A stretch of DNA of 64,000 nt from Sapientia aquatica. GTDB lineage: Bacteria > Pseudomonadota > Gammaproteobacteria > Burkholderiales > Burkholderiaceae_D. The stretch spans positions 496,001-560,000 of the forward strand of contig NZ_SMYL01000001.1 of assembly GCF_004358105.1 (NCBI RefSeq), written 5' to 3'. This document shows, one piece after another, positions 52,487 to 60,771 of the stretch. A program made the translations under genes and the position numbers. The number at the start of each line of letters is the position of its first letter. Positions within the stretch are counted from its first letter, which is position 1. The notes below the pieces were generated by a model, which was given only the letters and a program-made list of their open reading frames with translations, was not told the DNA's origin and searched no databases.

Positions 52487-53302
52487 TTAGTGGGATTGGT
52501 TTAAAAATTGTTTGAGCGCGTTCAACACAGCGTCAGGTTGCTCGGTCATTAAAGAATGTCCGCATTGGTCGATCTCAACCGTTTTGGCATGGACAATGGA
52601 GGAGCGTAACGCTGCGCTGGCTTTGGTTGGCGTCATGCGATCTTGCTTGGCCATGACGAATAACACGGGTAATTGCTGCGCGGTGATTGCTTGCGCGGCG
52701 AGTTCGCCCTGCTGGTAATTATTGCAGGCTGAAAAATCGGTATGAAATAACTGAGCAGGATTAATCGCCGACATACGTTGCATTAAACGGCGGGCGCTGC
52801 CTTGTAAGCTAAATCCGGGAATCGCTGTTTGCTGAGTTGCATTCAAATGCGACCAAGTCGTGACCAATTCGATGGCGCCAGGTTCGTCGTCATGTGCCAT
52901 CGTTAATAAAGCGTCTGCCACTTTCATTGGATAAGCGTTCCCGAGTAAGGCTAATTTGCTTATCCGTGTCGGGGCGATACGCGCTGCTTCTAAAGCGATT
53001 AATGAACCCATGCTGTGCCCGATCAAACTCGCTTGCGCGATTTGCGCTGCGTCCAACAGGGCGATGATCCAGTGCGCCATGTCCTCAACATTTGTTAGCG
53101 CCGCGCCCAAACTGCGGCCATGTCCGGGCAGATCAAGCGCTAACACGTTAAAGCCATGATGGGCAAAATAACGGCTTTGCAAGGCCCAGACAGAATGATC
53201 GGTTTGGGCGCCGTGGATGAAGACTAAGGTCGGTAAATTGGGTTGCAGCGGTTTGCTGCCGGTGTAGCAGTAAGCGGGCTGGTGATTGACTTGAAATAGC
53301 AT
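52487..53302 (-). CDS. Alpha/beta hydrolase
   Basis: A 271-residue hydrolase with oxyanion region FIHGAQTDHSVW, nucleophile Ser97 in GHSMGS, Asp in KQDRMTP and His in CGHSLMTEQP. The substrate is unknown. The ATG lies one base past the metY stop on the same strand, so the two are translationally coupled. Methionine-pathway acyl transferases (MetX) have the same fold but a longer sequence and different motifs, so this is not MetX. Confidence 0.87.
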   Translation of the reverse strand: MLFQVNHQPAYCYTGSKPLQPNLPTLVFIHGAQTDHSVWALQSRYFAHHGFNVLALDLPGHGRSLGAALTNVEDMAHWIIALLDAAQIAQASLIGHSMGSLIALEAARIAPTRISKLALLGNAYPMKVADALLTMAHDDEPGAIELVTTWSHLNATQQTAIPGFSLQGSARRLMQRMSAINPAQLFHTDFSACNNYQQGELAAQAITAQQLPVLFVMAKQDRMTPTKASAALRSSIVHAKTVEIDQCGHSLMTEQPDAVLNALKQFLNQSH

Positions 53303-53303
53303 C

Positions 53304-54623
53304 TCACGCTCCCTTTTTGGTAGCGAGTGCGGCTTTTAGGCCAGCGCTTAAATCGGCGATTAGGTCGTCCACATTTTCTAATCCAATCGACACGCGCATC
53401 GTGCCTTCGGTAATTCCTGATGCTGCTAATTGATCTGCTGGGACGCGGAAATGCGTCGTGGAAGCTGGGTGAATGATTAACGATTTAGCGTCGCCAACAT
53501 TGGCCAGATGCGAGAATATTTTGAGTGATTCAACCAAACGTGCACCGGCTGCGCGGTCGCCTTTGAGTGAAAAAGTAAATACTGCACCAGCGCCTTTGGG
53601 TAGCAATTGTTTGGCTAATTGGTAATCGGGATGCGTTTCTAATTCAGGATAAGTTACCGATTCAATCGCAGGATGAGTCAATAAAAACTCAATGATCTTG
53701 CGGGTGTTGGCGATGTGTTTATCCATGCGCAGCGATAAGGTTTCAATACCCTGCAAAATTGCAAAGGCATTGTGCGGACTCATGCAAGCGCCGAAGTCGC
53801 GCAACCCTTCGCGTCGTGCGCGTAAGGCAAATGCGGCGGTGGTCGATTCTTCGGCAAACACCATGCCGTGAAAGCCGTCGTACGGTGCGCACAATTCCGC
53901 AAAACGTCCAGTTTGGTCAAAAGCTTGCTGCCAATCAAAACGTCCGCCATCGACTAACAAACCGCCAATAGCCGTGCCATGTCCGCACAAAAATTTAGTC
54001 GCGGAGTGAAAAACTAAATCCGCGCCGTGATCAAACGGGCGCAATAAATACGGCGTGGTAAAAGTTGAATCCAACATCAACGGTAAATTGTTTTCGTGCG
54101 CCAATTGCGCGATGGCGGGAATGTTGAAAACGTCCAAGCCAGGATTGCCCAAGGTTTCGCCAAACATTACTTTGGTATTTGGTTTTATTGCGGCGCACCA
54201 TTCGTCAATATTGCGCGGATCGACAAAGGTAGTCTCAATCCCAAATCGCTTTAATGTGTACGCCAACAAGTTGTGCGACCCGCCATACAAAGCGCGCGAA
54301 GCGACAACATGGGAGCCAGCGCCAGCGATAGTGCTTAATCCTAAATGCATCGCTGCTTGACCACTTGCGACCGCTAAGCCCGCCACGCCGCCTTCTAATG
54401 CTGCAATGCGTTCTTCCAAAACGGCGTTGGTCGGATTAGAAATACGCGAATAGACATGACCAGTGCGTTCCATATTAAATAGCGCCGCCGCTTGATCGGC
54501 ATCGTCGAAGACATACGACGAAGTGAAATAAATCGGCGTGGCACGTGCGCCGGTTGCCGAGTCAGGCGCGGCGCCCGCGTGCAAGGACAAGGTGTCAAAT
54601 CCGGGTGTGTCGGATGTGCTCAT
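53304..54623 (-). CDS. metY: O-acetylhomoserine sulfhydrylase
   Basis: The 439-residue Cys/Met-metabolism PLP enzyme has the PLP Lys210 in HSATKFLCGHG, LDSTFTTPYLLRPFDHGAD and GLENVDDLIADL at the end. The long form (about 430 residues) fits MetY, which makes homocysteine directly from O-acetylhomoserine and sulfide, over MetZ or MetB. It heads the operon with the hydrolase and exporter. Confidence 0.9.
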   Translation of the reverse strand: MSTSDTPGFDTLSLHAGAAPDSATGARATPIYFTSSYVFDDADQAAALFNMERTGHVYSRISNPTNAVLEERIAALEGGVAGLAVASGQAAMHLGLSTIAGAGSHVVASRALYGGSHNLLAYTLKRFGIETTFVDPRNIDEWCAAIKPNTKVMFGETLGNPGLDVFNIPAIAQLAHENNLPLMLDSTFTTPYLLRPFDHGADLVFHSATKFLCGHGTAIGGLLVDGGRFDWQQAFDQTGRFAELCAPYDGFHGMVFAEESTTAAFALRARREGLRDFGACMSPHNAFAILQGIETLSLRMDKHIANTRKIIEFLLTHPAIESVTYPELETHPDYQLAKQLLPKGAGAVFTFSLKGDRAAGARLVESLKIFSHLANVGDAKSLIIHPASTTHFRVPADQLAASGITEGTMRVSIGLENVDDLIADLSAGLKAALATKKGA

Positions 54624-54886
54624 AATGGCTTTCTAAATTCGGTGGTGGATTTGTGTTAACTATTTCTGGTTGGGGGATGATAGTTATTATTTTGCGTAAA
54701 CCGACGGAGCAATTTGCATTCGCCCGACTCAATTGCTGGATTTTTTGAGTCGCTTAAGATACATTGTTTAGGTTAGTCCGCGTTTTGACCCGATAACATT
54801 CGGAGACCTTAATCAACGTCAGTATTGTTTCAGCACTGCAGTTTTTTAAGACGCTTATTTTAAAACAAATTGTCGTGGAGGAAAGC
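54624..54886. other. Divergent upstream region of metY and the CBS gene
   Basis: No gene seen. It should hold promoters for metY and the CBS protein gene. No SAM riboswitch-like pattern was evident by eye. Confidence 0.4.
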
Positions 54887-55336
54887 ATGAAAGTTTCAGA
54901 AATTCTGCAAGTAAAAGGTCATATTCTTTACACCGTGACGCCTGACGAAAGCATGTTGAATGCCGTCAATCTGATGGAAGAAAAGGATATCGGCTCTTTG
55001 GTAGTGATGGAATTTGGTGAATTGGCTGGCGTGCTTTCTTTCCGTGAAGTAATTAAAGCGATCCACGCTAACGGCGGTTCTTTGGGAACGTGGACAGTAA
55101 GAAAATACATGGATGATCATCCATTAACTGTCACGCCAGAAACCGAAGTCAACGAAGTGCGTCGCGTGATGTTAGAAAAACATGCGCGCTATTTGCCGGT
55201 AATGGATGCCAAAGTGTTGTTGGGTGTGATCTCATTTTATGACGTTGCGAAAGCCGTGTTGGAAGCACAAAGCTTTGAAAACAAAATGCTCAAAGCCTAT
55301 ATTCGTGATTGGCCCGCTGAGCAAGAAGAAACCTAA
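54887..55336 (+). CDS. CBS-domain pair protein
   Basis: The 149-residue protein consists of two CBS domains (about residues 8-65 and 72-130), with MEEKDIGSLVVM and MLEKHARYLPVMD as the typical strand-turn features. Such pairs bind adenosine nucleotides and regulate partners. The ATG at 54887 follows GGAGG; an in-frame GTG at 54875 overlaps that site and is rejected. No partner gene adjoins. Confidence 0.88.
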   Translation: MKVSEILQVKGHILYTVTPDESMLNAVNLMEEKDIGSLVVMEFGELAGVLSFREVIKAIHANGGSLGTWTVRKYMDDHPLTVTPETEVNEVRRVMLEKHARYLPVMDAKVLLGVISFYDVAKAVLEAQSFENKMLKAYIRDWPAEQEET

Positions 55337-55360
55337 TGTGCTTGCTGGGTGTAGAAGTTG

Positions 55361-55394
55361 AAAAGGCCTAGTTCTGTAAAGAATTAGGCCTTTT
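55361..55394 (+). terminator. Terminator after the CBS gene
   Basis: A 14-bp stem AAAAGGCCTAGTTC/GAATTAGGCCTTTT with one wobble pair and a six-base loop. The T tract is short (four), but the stem is strong, and the gene on the other strand ends 37 bases later. Confidence 0.75.
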
Positions 55395-55430
55395 AGTTTG
55401 TGTAGGGGATTGGAATTGTGTGCCTGAAAG

Positions 55431-56033
55431 TCAGGTTCGTCGTTTAAACCATCCGGTAAGCGACAGCCGTTGGACCTTGGTAGGTAAGACTTCATGCCAA
55501 ATATCGGCGGATACAAATAGAGCCAAGCGATTGGCGATTGGGCTGATGTCGATTGCTTGATCTTGATCAAATAGGCGTAGTTCGCCGCCAAAATCAGCTT
55601 GCCAATGCTCGTTTAAATACAAAACCGAGGAAATCGTGCGGCTGTCGTTATCGCGGAAACGATCAAGGTGACGTTGATAAAAAGCGCCTGGCGGATAGAG
55701 TGCGAAGTGATTTTCGTTGCTTTCTAATCCCAGAAAAAGCTGTTCGTTGAGCATATGCCGCAAGGCGCTCATGCTATTGAGGTAGGAATCGATGGCGGCT
55801 GACATGCCGTGCTCTAGCCATTGGATTTTATCGCCGCGTATCGACTGCTGCACCGCGCGAGCGTTGGCGCGACCAACGGCGGCTTGCTCCAAATTGCCTG
55901 CACTATCACGTTCGCGGCATTCACGCGCCAATTGCTCGATTAATTCCTTGGGTAAAAAGTTGTCGATGATGACCCAGCCTTTGGTGCTGAGTTGATCGCA
56001 AATGTGGGTTTGGTGCTGATTAATGAAATCCAT
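55431..56033 (-). CDS. 2-oxoglutarate/Fe(II)-dependent oxygenase
   Basis: The 200-residue protein has the prolyl-hydroxylase-type double-stranded beta-helix with iron ligands His122-x-Asp124 (YQRHLDRF) and His180 (IWHEVLP) and the 2-oxoglutarate-binding Arg189 (QRLSLTGWF). SSVLYLNEHW and GGELRLF are typical of the PKHD/P4H group. A protein hydroxylase, or alternatively an oxidative-stress iron protein, is possible; the target is unknown. The upstream 289-base region to the OFA gene contains no gene. Confidence 0.86.
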   Translation of the reverse strand: MDFINQHQTHICDQLSTKGWVIIDNFLPKELIEQLARECRERDSAGNLEQAAVGRANARAVQQSIRGDKIQWLEHGMSAAIDSYLNSMSALRHMLNEQLFLGLESNENHFALYPPGAFYQRHLDRFRDNDSRTISSVLYLNEHWQADFGGELRLFDQDQAIDISPIANRLALFVSADIWHEVLPTKVQRLSLTGWFKRRT

Positions 56034-56322
56034 AGCCGTGGTCGATCCGTTTCTGGCGAATTGGGTGTTGCAAAATTGTTGCTAGTTGGCAACGCGCTAA
56101 TAATTTAACTTAGGACTGCTTGAGTCGCTGGCGAGCCAGCATTTTAGTTGAAATAGCCGATTAAATCGGGATGAATTTTAGATTTGAACTTTGCTGCGCA
56201 CGCACATGTAACAGTGGTAAATATGATTGTCATACAAGTTTTTTTCGGACATTATTCCGAGCAAAATAGTTTCCACAAGAAAATATTTTGTTTAAAAAAT
56301 CAATTATAAACGGAGGTCGTGA

Positions 56323-57966
56323 ATGTCTTTTTCTCAAATGTTTGATAAGGAACACACCGTAGCTGGCGCTGGTTTTAATCGATGGTTAGTTCCGCCTGCC
56401 GCACTCGCCATTCATCTTTGTATTGGGATGGCCTATGGTTTTTCCGTATTCTGGCTGCCATTGTCGCGCGCCATTGGCGTTACTAATCCGTTGGCTTGCG
56501 CCAAGGATTTGGGTTTCTTCGAAGAACTTTTTGCGACCAACTGCGATTGGAAAATTTCCAGTTTAGTTGTGATGTTCCAATTATTTTTTATTTTTCTGGG
56601 CGGCGCCGCAGCGATTCTTGGCGGTTGGTTAGAGCGCGTTGGCCCTCGTAAAGCGGGTGTCGTTTCGGCCTTGTGCTGGTGCGGTGGTCTGGTGGTCTCC
56701 GCTCTCGGGATTTACCTACATCAAATTATTTTGATGTGGCTGGGTGCTGGCGTGATTGGCGGGATTGGTTTAGGTCTGGGCTATATTTCACCGGTTTCCA
56801 CCTTAATTAAATGGTTCCCCGATCGGCGCGGTATGGCAACTGGCATGGCGATTATGGGTTTTGGCGGCGGCGCGATGGTTGGTGCTCCGCTGGCGGATTG
56901 GTTGATGCGCCACTTTGCCACCCCAACTTCGGTCGGTGTTTGGGAAACTTTTTTAACCATGGCCGCGATTTATTTTGTGTTCATGATGGCTGGAGCGTTC
57001 GCTTACCGCATTCCTGCAAATGGATGGAAGCCAGCCGGCTGGACTGCGCCACCCGCGCAAGTGAATAACGCCATGATTACCAACCAACACGTGCATGTCA
57101 GCAAAGCTTGGCGCACGCCGCAATTCTGGTTGATTTGGGCGGTACTGTGTTTGAATGTGACGGCTGGGATTGGTATTTTGGGCATGGCTTCACCGCTATT
57201 GCAGGAAGTCTTTGGCGGCCATTTAATCGGCCTGGATTTAGGCTTTAATGATTTGAGCGTGGCGCAAAAAGCCCAAATCGCCACCATCGCGGCAGGCTTC
57301 ACTGGCTTGCTGTCGTTGTTCAATATCGGCGGTCGCTTTTTCTGGGCGTCGTTGTCGGATCACATTGGCCGCAAGATGACTTACTTTGCATTCTTCGTCA
57401 TTGGTTTCTTGTTGTACGGCGCCATTCCGACCATCGGGAAAAGCGATCACTTAGCGTTGTTCGTGCTGTCGTTCTGCATTATTTTGTCGATGTACGGCGG
57501 CGGCTTTGCCACTGTTCCGGCCTATTTAGCCGATATGTTCGGTTCGCAAATGGTTGGCGCAATTCATGGTCGTTTGCTGACTGCTTGGGCTACTGCCGGT
57601 GTGCTCGGCCCAATGGTGGTTAATTCGATTCGTGAATATCAGCTCAATAGCGGCGTGCCAAAGGCGCAAGCATATGACGTGACGATGTACGTTTTGGCCG
57701 GTATGTTGGCGCTCGGTTTTGTCTGCAATCTGTTGGTGCGTCCAGTTGATAAACGCCATTTTATGACTGAGGAAGAATTAGCCCATGAACGCAAGCTGGC
57801 TAGCGACAAGGCTGCTGCGGCAAATGTCGGCTCGGCCGTTGGTACGTCGGACGTTGCGCCAATTAGCCATCCAGTGCTTATCTTGCTGGCTTGGTCTGCC
57901 GTGGGAATTCCAATGGCAATTGGTATTTGGATTACCTTGCAAAAAGCATTGATTTTGTTTAAATAA
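56323..57966 (+). CDS. OFA-family MFS transporter (oxalate/formate antiporter type)
   Basis: The 547-residue membrane protein has 12 predicted segments and OFA-family features: GMAYGFSVFWLPLSRAIG near the start, SPVSTLIKWFPDRRGMATGM, and GGGFATVPAYLADMFG. OFA proteins exchange carboxylates such as oxalate and formate. A long loop of about 40 residues lies in the N-terminal third (LACAKDLGFFEELFATNCDW), which is a subfamily feature. Location ahead of fdhD and the fds operon makes formate, oxalate or a related acid the likely substrate. GGAGG precedes the ATG. Confidence 0.85.
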   Translation: MSFSQMFDKEHTVAGAGFNRWLVPPAALAIHLCIGMAYGFSVFWLPLSRAIGVTNPLACAKDLGFFEELFATNCDWKISSLVVMFQLFFIFLGGAAAILGGWLERVGPRKAGVVSALCWCGGLVVSALGIYLHQIILMWLGAGVIGGIGLGLGYISPVSTLIKWFPDRRGMATGMAIMGFGGGAMVGAPLADWLMRHFATPTSVGVWETFLTMAAIYFVFMMAGAFAYRIPANGWKPAGWTAPPAQVNNAMITNQHVHVSKAWRTPQFWLIWAVLCLNVTAGIGILGMASPLLQEVFGGHLIGLDLGFNDLSVAQKAQIATIAAGFTGLLSLFNIGGRFFWASLSDHIGRKMTYFAFFVIGFLLYGAIPTIGKSDHLALFVLSFCIILSMYGGGFATVPAYLADMFGSQMVGAIHGRLLTAWATAGVLGPMVVNSIREYQLNSGVPKAQAYDVTMYVLAGMLALGFVCNLLVRPVDKRHFMTEEELAHERKLASDKAAAANVGSAVGTSDVAPISHPVLILLAWSAVGIPMAIGIWITLQKALILFK

Positions 57967-58006
57967 ATCTTCTGCTTGGATTCGATCCGTTAACGAATCG
58001 AATAGT

Positions 58007-58040
58007 AAAAGCCGTTACCGTGACAGGTAGCGGCTTTTTT
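58007..58040 (+). terminator. Rho-independent terminator after the OFA gene
   Basis: AAAAGCCGTTACC/GGTAGCGGCTTTT with one wobble pair and a six-base loop, ending in six T. Confidence 0.85.
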
Positions 58041-58123
58041 CATTGAAATCGAGATCGCGTCACTTATGGTAATCTGCGAACATATTTTGCCGAGCATCAA
58101 CACAAGTGTAGGAATTATCCCAA

Positions 58124-58990
58124 TTGGAAAACACGTCCTTGCCCAACGAACCGAATACGCCGGAAATTGGCTATAGCCAAGTCGCCATCGTGCGCGCCAA
58201 AGACAATCACTTTAGCGCGAGCGAAGATTTCGTCGCCAATGAAGTGCCGGTGGCCTTAGTGTTCAACGGGATTTCTCACGCGGTGATGTTGGCGTCACCA
58301 TTGGATTTGGTGGACTTTGCGATTGGCTTTAGCTTTTCCGAAGGAATTATCAATCAGCGCTCCGAAGTCTATGAGATCGAAGAAATTCATCATCCTGAGC
58401 TTGGTATTGAAGTGCATTTGACGATTTCAACGGCTTGTTTTATGCGACTGAAAGAACATCGGCGCAGTCTGGTGGGGCGCACGGGTTGCGGAATCTGTGG
58501 GATAGAGAGCTTGACTTCGTTTGAGACTAATAATCTGCCCCAGCAAATGGGAACGAGCGAATTAATCGATTCACCGTTTGCTATTTCTCAAGCCGCGTTG
58601 CTGAATGGTTTTAACGAACTCCAGCAAGTGCAGGCGATTAATCGAATTACCGGTTCGATGCATGCGGCGGCGTGGATTAACGCAGCAGGAAAAGTGCTGT
58701 TAGTGCGCGAGGATTTAGGGCGGCATAACGCGCTTGATAAATTAATTGGCGCAATTAAGTCAGACCCAGCTTCCTACCATCCGAATAGTGGTTGCGTGAT
58801 TATGACCAGCCGCGCTAGTTACGAGTTAGCGCAAAAAACGGCACGCGCAGGCTTTGCATTGTTGGCGACTATTTCTGCGCCAACCAGCTTGGCGATTAAA
58901 CATGCCGATCAACATGGCTTAACGTTGGTGGGCTTTGTACGCAAAGGGAGTTTGGTTGTGTACGCGCACCCTGAGCGAGTCATTAGTTAA
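58124..58990 (+). CDS. fdhD: Formate dehydrogenase accessory sulfurtransferase
   Basis: The 288-residue protein has the active-loop Cys122 and Cys125 in GCGICGIESL and MHAAAWIN and REDLGRHNALDKLIG, standard for FdhD. It passes sulfur from a cysteine desulfurase to the Mo/W-bis-MGD cofactor of formate dehydrogenase. The start is TTG, with AGGA about ten bases upstream. It ends six bases before the convergent regulator gene. Confidence 0.93.
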   Translation: MENTSLPNEPNTPEIGYSQVAIVRAKDNHFSASEDFVANEVPVALVFNGISHAVMLASPLDLVDFAIGFSFSEGIINQRSEVYEIEEIHHPELGIEVHLTISTACFMRLKEHRRSLVGRTGCGICGIESLTSFETNNLPQQMGTSELIDSPFAISQAALLNGFNELQQVQAINRITGSMHAAAWINAAGKVLLVREDLGRHNALDKLIGAIKSDPASYHPNSGCVIMTSRASYELAQKTARAGFALLATISAPTSLAIKHADQHGLTLVGFVRKGSLVVYAHPERVIS

Positions 58991-58996
58991 AGCAGC

Positions 58997-60088
58997 CTAA
59001 TTAGTTTTGGATTTTTTTCGTGCTCCAAACGCATCGGTGATCGAGATAATTTCTCCCGTCTCGCCAGACTCGTATCCCACCAACTTATCCACCTCCTGCT
59101 GAAAGTGAGCAGACTTTAAAATTCCAATAATCTGTTGAATCTTGGGATCATTTAATGCATTGATCGATAACGCAAAAAAGTAGCGCTCCTTCACTAGCGG
59201 GATGAAATCCAAGCCAAAGCGCTGCGCCGCTGTTTGCACACCAAAGCCTACATCCGCCATGCCGCTAGCGATAAACGCCGCCACGGCAGAATGGGTGAAT
59301 TCGTTGTTGTCGAAGCCTTGAATTTCCTTGCTTGCGATAGCCTGCTTAGCAAGCATGAGTTCTAGTAGTAATCGAGTTCCTGAGCCTTTTTGGCGATTGA
59401 CGAAATTTAAATTGGGTTGGTTTAAGTCTTTTATACCGCGAATTTTTTTGGGGTTGCCGCTGGCTAAAATCAATCCCTGGGTGCGCACGGCCAGATGAAT
59501 TAAGCAATGAGTTTTTGGATTGAGCCACTGCAAAAACTGCTCAACCGCTGGCGCTTCAAATTCACCTAAGGGAACATGGAATCCGGCTAAATCGCATTCT
59601 TTACGTGCTAAGGCTGCGACTGCATCAGTACTGTTGCGGTACCGAACTTCGGTGGTCAAATTTTCTTGATTGATAATGTTGAGCATGGCGGCCACGGCAA
59701 ATCCGTGACTAGCATGCAGTCGAATCGCGCCGGTATTTTCGCTGGAATTGACATTCAATTCACGCTCCAACTCGGACGAAAGGCTGTCCAAGGTGGGCGA
59801 CAAGCGGGCCGAAATCCGGCGCTCGGCCCAAATCAGTTTTTCTGCCAATGGGGTTAAAACCGTGCCGCGCCCGCGATTGGTGGTCATTAACGACTCGCCA
59901 AACAATTTTTCGCCATCCCGTAATAATCCCCATGCATAACGGTAGGAAAGTTTGACTTTCTCGGCTGCTTTGGCAATCGAACCGTCTTCTTGCACAGCTA
60001 GCAGTAAATCGAGCAATGCCGAGGTATCCAAAGCGGCATCGTTGTCTTTGCTGATTTCCCAGTGCGGAGTGATGTGGACTTTATACAT
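58997..60088 (-). CDS. ModE-like HTH regulator with a periplasmic-binding-protein-like ligand domain
   Basis: The 363-residue protein starts with a ModE/LysR-type winged helix (ALLDLLLAVQEDGSIAKAAE, GRGTVLTPLAEKL, about 25-95), followed by a 200-residue domain of the periplasmic-binding-protein-like kind (ATVAAM-like HGFAVAAMLN, STDAVAALARKECDLAGFHVP, KGSGTRLLLELML), and no TOBE domain as in ModE. Similar regulators govern formate dehydrogenase and molybdate-linked operons; the ligand may be formate, molybdate or a related anion. It is divergent from fdsG and shares the palindromic region. Likely the local regulator of fds. Confidence 0.8.
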   Translation of the reverse strand: MYKVHITPHWEISKDNDAALDTSALLDLLLAVQEDGSIAKAAEKVKLSYRYAWGLLRDGEKLFGESLMTTNRGRGTVLTPLAEKLIWAERRISARLSPTLDSLSSELERELNVNSSENTGAIRLHASHGFAVAAMLNIINQENLTTEVRYRNSTDAVAALARKECDLAGFHVPLGEFEAPAVEQFLQWLNPKTHCLIHLAVRTQGLILASGNPKKIRGIKDLNQPNLNFVNRQKGSGTRLLLELMLAKQAIASKEIQGFDNNEFTHSAVAAFIASGMADVGFGVQTAAQRFGLDFIPLVKERYFFALSINALNDPKIQQIIGILKSAHFQQEVDKLVGYESGETGEIISITDAFGARKKSKTN

Positions 60089-60095
60089 GGGGTAG

Positions 60096-60195
60096 CTATA
60101 TGTAGTTTACAGCCTATTGATGGGAAGAAACATTGATGCTAACGTAGAGCATAAACAAGAATAACTAGCAGACTATATGCTTTTGTAAGCATATA
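60096..60195. promoter_or_regulatory. Probable operator region between the regulator and fdsG
   Basis: A perfect 9-bp inverted repeat TATATGCTT-TTGT-AAGCATATA spans 60174-60195. A second CTATATG lies at 60096-60102 beside the regulator start. Both sit in the 137-base divergent promoter region. The TATAT-type half-sites recall ModE sites. Confidence 0.55.
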
Positions 60196-60225
60196 TGTCA
60201 AATGTAACCTAATTTGAGGTTGAGC

Positions 60226-60771
60226 ATGAGTGCACAAAGTTTATTGAGACAAAACGACCTAGGTAAGGGCAATAAAGGTACTTCCATACCCTCCAGCGCG
60301 CTTAATGCCGCCGCCTTAGCCAGCATCGCTCATATCATCGAGCAGCACCAAGACGAGCAGGGCGCGTTGCTGCCGATGCTGCATGCAATTCAGGAAAAAG
60401 TTGGCTTTGTTCCCGCCGAAGTTGTGCCGACCATTGCCAACGCGCTCAACATTTCGCGCGCAGAAGTGCATGGCGTGATTACCTATTACCATTTTTTTCG
60501 GCAGCACCCAGCAGGCAAACAAGTCGTGCAGATTTGCCGCGCCGAAGCCTGCCAAGCAATGGGCGGCGAAGCCTTGGCTGAACATGCTAAAGCGGCGTTG
60601 GGTTGTAACTTTCATGAAACTAGTGCCGACGGTCAATTCACTTTGGAGCCAGTTTATTGCTTAGGCCAATGCGGTTGCGCGCCGTCGATGACAATCAACA
60701 ATGATGTCTATGCGCGCATGTCGGTGGAAAAATTCAATCGCCTGATTGCCGCGAAACGAGGTGCAGCATGA
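60226..60771 (+). CDS. fdsG: NAD-dependent formate dehydrogenase gamma subunit
   Basis: The 181-residue protein resembles NuoE: it has a 2Fe-2S thioredoxin-like fold with Cys104, Cys109 (CRAEAC), Cys145 and Cys149 (CLGQC). It passes electrons from FdsA to the NAD-reducing FdsB. The ATG at 60226 follows GAGG at good distance. It overlaps fdsB by four bases. Confidence 0.92.
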   Translation: MSAQSLLRQNDLGKGNKGTSIPSSALNAAALASIAHIIEQHQDEQGALLPMLHAIQEKVGFVPAEVVPTIANALNISRAEVHGVITYYHFFRQHPAGKQVVQICRAEACQAMGGEALAEHAKAALGCNFHETSADGQFTLEPVYCLGQCGCAPSMTINNDVYARMSVEKFNRLIAAKRGAA

